A stretch of 64,000 bases of DNA, taken from Pedococcus aerophilus. Its GTDB lineage: Bacteria; Actinomycetota; Actinomycetes; Actinomycetales; Dermatophilaceae. Position 1 is the first letter of the stretch. Every line of letters starts with the position of its first letter. Positions 62,382-64,000 of this stretch are shown here, piece after piece. The DNA lies in the NCBI RefSeq assembly GCF_039532215.1, contig NZ_BAAARN010000003.1, positions 62,001 through 126,000 of the forward strand, in the 5' to 3' direction. Made by a program: the position numbers and the translations under genes. A model generated the notes under the pieces. The model was given only the letters and a program-made list of their open reading frames with translations, was not told the origin of the DNA and ran no database searches.

Positions 62382-63761
62382 ATGTCCTCGCACCGTGAAG
62401 CCCCAGAGGTCTCCAAGGACCCCGTCGCCGACAACACCGACGTCTACGCCTTCGTCAGCCCCGACCGTCCCGACTCGGTCACGCTGATCGCCAACTTCAT
62501 CCCGTTCCAGAACCCCCAGGGCGGACCGAACTTCTACGAGTTCGGCGACGACGTCCTCTACGAGATCCACGTCAGCAACCGCGGCGACGCCCGGCCCGAC
62601 GTCACCTACCAGTTCCGGTTCACGACCAAGATCCGCAACCAGAACACCTTCCTCTACAACGTGGGTCCGATCGGCTCGATCACGGACCCCAACTGGAACC
62701 GGCCGCAGTACTACTCGGTGACCCGGGTGGCGCGCGGTGACCGACCGCGGATGCTGGCCAGCAACCTGACCTGCCCGCCGGTCAACATCGGGCCGCGCTC
62801 GACGCCGAACTACGCGCGCTTCACCGACCAGGCCGTCCACCCCATCCAGGGGGGACGCAAGGTCTTCGCGGGTCAGCGGTCCGACGGCTTCCACGTCGAC
62901 CTCGGCAGCATCTTCGACCTGGGGACGCTGCGCCCCTTCCAGATGGCCCACCTCATCCCGTCGGCCACCGCGGCCGGCGTCAACGGCACGCAGGGCCTCA
63001 ACGTCCACAGCATCGCGATCCAGGTCCCGATCCGGGACCTCACCCGCTACCGCGACAAGCCCCGCGACCCCATGGAGCCGCGCTCCGTCATCGGCGTGTG
63101 GGCGACGGCCAGCCGCCAGCGCTCCCGCGTCTGGGACTCCGAGAAGGGCAGGTACAGCTGGCAGGGCCCCTGGAGCCAGGTGTCACGCCTGGGCAACCCG
63201 CTGTTCAACGAGGTCATCACGCCGATGGCCAAGAAGGACACGTGGAACGCGAAGACTCCCAGCGGGGACAAGGAGTTCGCCAGGTATGTCGCGAAGCCCG
63301 AGCTCGCGGGGCTGCTCCCCGTCCTCTACCCGGGCGTCTTCCCGAAGCTGGCGAAGTACACCAAGGACCGGGCCGACCTGCTCGCGATCCTGCTGACGGG
63401 CATCCCGAAGGGTGTCGTCCCCGGGTTCCAGAACTACACGGGACCCACCCAGGCCGACATGCTGCGCCTCAACGTGGCCATCCCGCCGACCAAGAACCCC
63501 AACCCGATCGGCCTCGTCGCAGGCGACCCCGCCGGCTTCCCCAACGGCCGTCGGATCATCGATGACGTCGTCGCGATCGAGCTGCGGGCCGTGGCCGGTG
63601 CCACCATCCCGCTCGTCGACCCGACCTACACGCCCGACGCAGCCAGCGGCGGTCTCAACGACGGGACGACGAACACGAACCTGCCGTACCTCGACTCGTT
63701 CCCGTACCTCGGCAACCCTGCCGGTGGGTACCAGACCAAGCCCGGCCAGCCGGCGGCCTGA
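62382..63761 (+). CDS. DUF4331 domain protein
   Basis: 459 residues from ATG 62382. SSHREAPEVSKDPVADNTDV, YAFVSPDRPDSVTLIANFIP, YEFGDDVLYEIHVSNRGD and the C-terminal RRIIDDVVAIELRAVAG follow DUF4331 closely, and the family's SHREAP start is intact. There is no obvious signal peptide, though relatives are often exported. Function is unknown; it is proposed elsewhere to be an envelope or secreted protein, which I cannot confirm. It is the second gene of an operon that begins with a small Tat-signal protein. Confidence 0.92.
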   Translation: MSSHREAPEVSKDPVADNTDVYAFVSPDRPDSVTLIANFIPFQNPQGGPNFYEFGDDVLYEIHVSNRGDARPDVTYQFRFTTKIRNQNTFLYNVGPIGSITDPNWNRPQYYSVTRVARGDRPRMLASNLTCPPVNIGPRSTPNYARFTDQAVHPIQGGRKVFAGQRSDGFHVDLGSIFDLGTLRPFQMAHLIPSATAAGVNGTQGLNVHSIAIQVPIRDLTRYRDKPRDPMEPRSVIGVWATASRQRSRVWDSEKGRYSWQGPWSQVSRLGNPLFNEVITPMAKKDTWNAKTPSGDKEFARYVAKPELAGLLPVLYPGVFPKLAKYTKDRADLLAILLTGIPKGVVPGFQNYTGPTQADMLRLNVAIPPTKNPNPIGLVAGDPAGFPNGRRIIDDVVAIELRAVAGATIPLVDPTYTPDAASGGLNDGTTNTNLPYLDSFPYLGNPAGGYQTKPGQPAA

Positions 63762-63775
63762 CCCACCCCACCAAC

Positions 63776-63811
63776 CCTGCCCGGGCGGCGGGCTCCTGCC
63801 GCCCGGGCAGG
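63776..63811. terminator. Hairpin after DUF4331
   Basis: CCTGCCCGGGCGGC pairs perfectly with GCCGCCCGGGCAGG around an eight-base loop, 14 bases after the DUF4331 stop. Because another gene starts at 63832 on the same strand, it may attenuate rather than fully end transcription. Confidence 0.75.
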
Positions 63812-63831
63812 CTCCACCTCTGGAGAGCGCC

Positions 63832-64000
63832 ATGCAGAACCTCGAGAACCCGTTCGCCGGCCAGGGGCCGGTCCTGCTCGACATCGGCGGCGACGTCGGC
63901 GCCCTCGTCGTCGCCATGCCTGCGGAGGCCGAGGGGCTCGAGGTGGAGATCCGTCCCAGCGGCAGCACCGCCGGGCGAGCGGGCCAGCGCCCCCCGCAGG
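63832..64000 (+). CDS. Unknown protein, 3' end outside window
   Basis: ATG 63832 with GGAGAG upstream; 56 codons are visible. QNLENPFAGQGPVLLDIGGD, VGALVVAMPAEAEGLEVEIR, then PSGSTAGRAGQRPPQ. The phrase LLDIGGDVGALVV recurs in short actinobacterial proteins of unknown function, by recollection. It is separated from DUF4331 by a hairpin but shares its direction and probably its operon. Nothing more can be said from the fragment. Confidence 0.75.
   Translation, partial: MQNLENPFAGQGPVLLDIGGDVGALVVAMPAEAEGLEVEIRPSGSTAGRAGQRPPQ

Overview
The window is gene-dense, very GC-rich DNA with GTG/ATG starts, many 4-base ATGA/GTGA gene overlaps and several apparently leaderless promoters. The gene content (XPB-type helicase, HelD-type RNA polymerase ATPase, WXG100 protein, DUF3027, DUF3263, DUF2530, DUF4031, a solitary GroEL with two CIRCE operators) points to a high-GC actinobacterium. 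The style resembles Micrococcales of the Intrasporangiaceae type, but that placement is inference. I see no rRNA, tRNA, CRISPR array, integrase or transposase.

Layout. 1-1650: the 3' end of a DUF2530 gene, then an AbiEi/DUF559 nuclease-like gene bracketed by two near-identical long hairpins. 1645-6131: DUF3027, cold-shock protein, MFS exporter, aldose epimerase and a membrane protein. 6266-13087: XPB helicase and its helicase-associated partner, separated by an HMG-CoA lyase and a DUF4190 protein, then a secreted M23 peptidase. 13130-17344: a catabolic operon (peptidase-like hydrolase, APC permease, amidase) facing its FCD/GntR regulator. 17427-21329: response regulator, sensor kinase and HtrA-like protease in the arrangement known as mprAB-pepD. 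21397-25803: HelD-like ATPase, HD hydrolase, Nudix/DUF4031 pair and a lone WXG100 protein. 25816-29159: FtsX-type ABC exporter. 29331-34424: PhoD-like phosphatase, GroEL, a DUF6226-like protein and an orphan phage tail-tube-like protein.

34555-43205 is one minus-strand operon for glycan use: solute-binding lipoprotein, two permeases, ATPase, PHP-type phosphoesterase and GH38 alpha-mannosidase. 43414-45743 is a coupled four-gene operon in which the P1-family peptidase carries a one-base frameshift. 45874-55733 holds DUF3263, a PLP decarboxylase, HAD phosphatase, secreted HNH nuclease, uracil-DNA glycosylase plus SGNH hydrolase, an acyl-CoA dehydrogenase/SDR pair behind a perfect 20-bp palindrome, another SDR, an acetyltransferase and GABA transaminase.

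55839-59963: a stand-alone LigD-type polymerase, then a molybdate operon (HTH-TOBE protein, modA, modB, modC). 60009-64000: a YjdF-like membrane protein, a VOC protein, a small unknown, a glycosyltransferase remnant, and an operon of a small Tat-signal protein, a DUF4331 protein and a further gene cut by the window end. Most of this is ordinary chromosome. The most unusual items are the hairpin-bracketed nuclease gene, the over-represented GGTATGSC word, the P1 peptidase frameshift, the orphan tail-tube protein and the Tat/DUF4331 operon.
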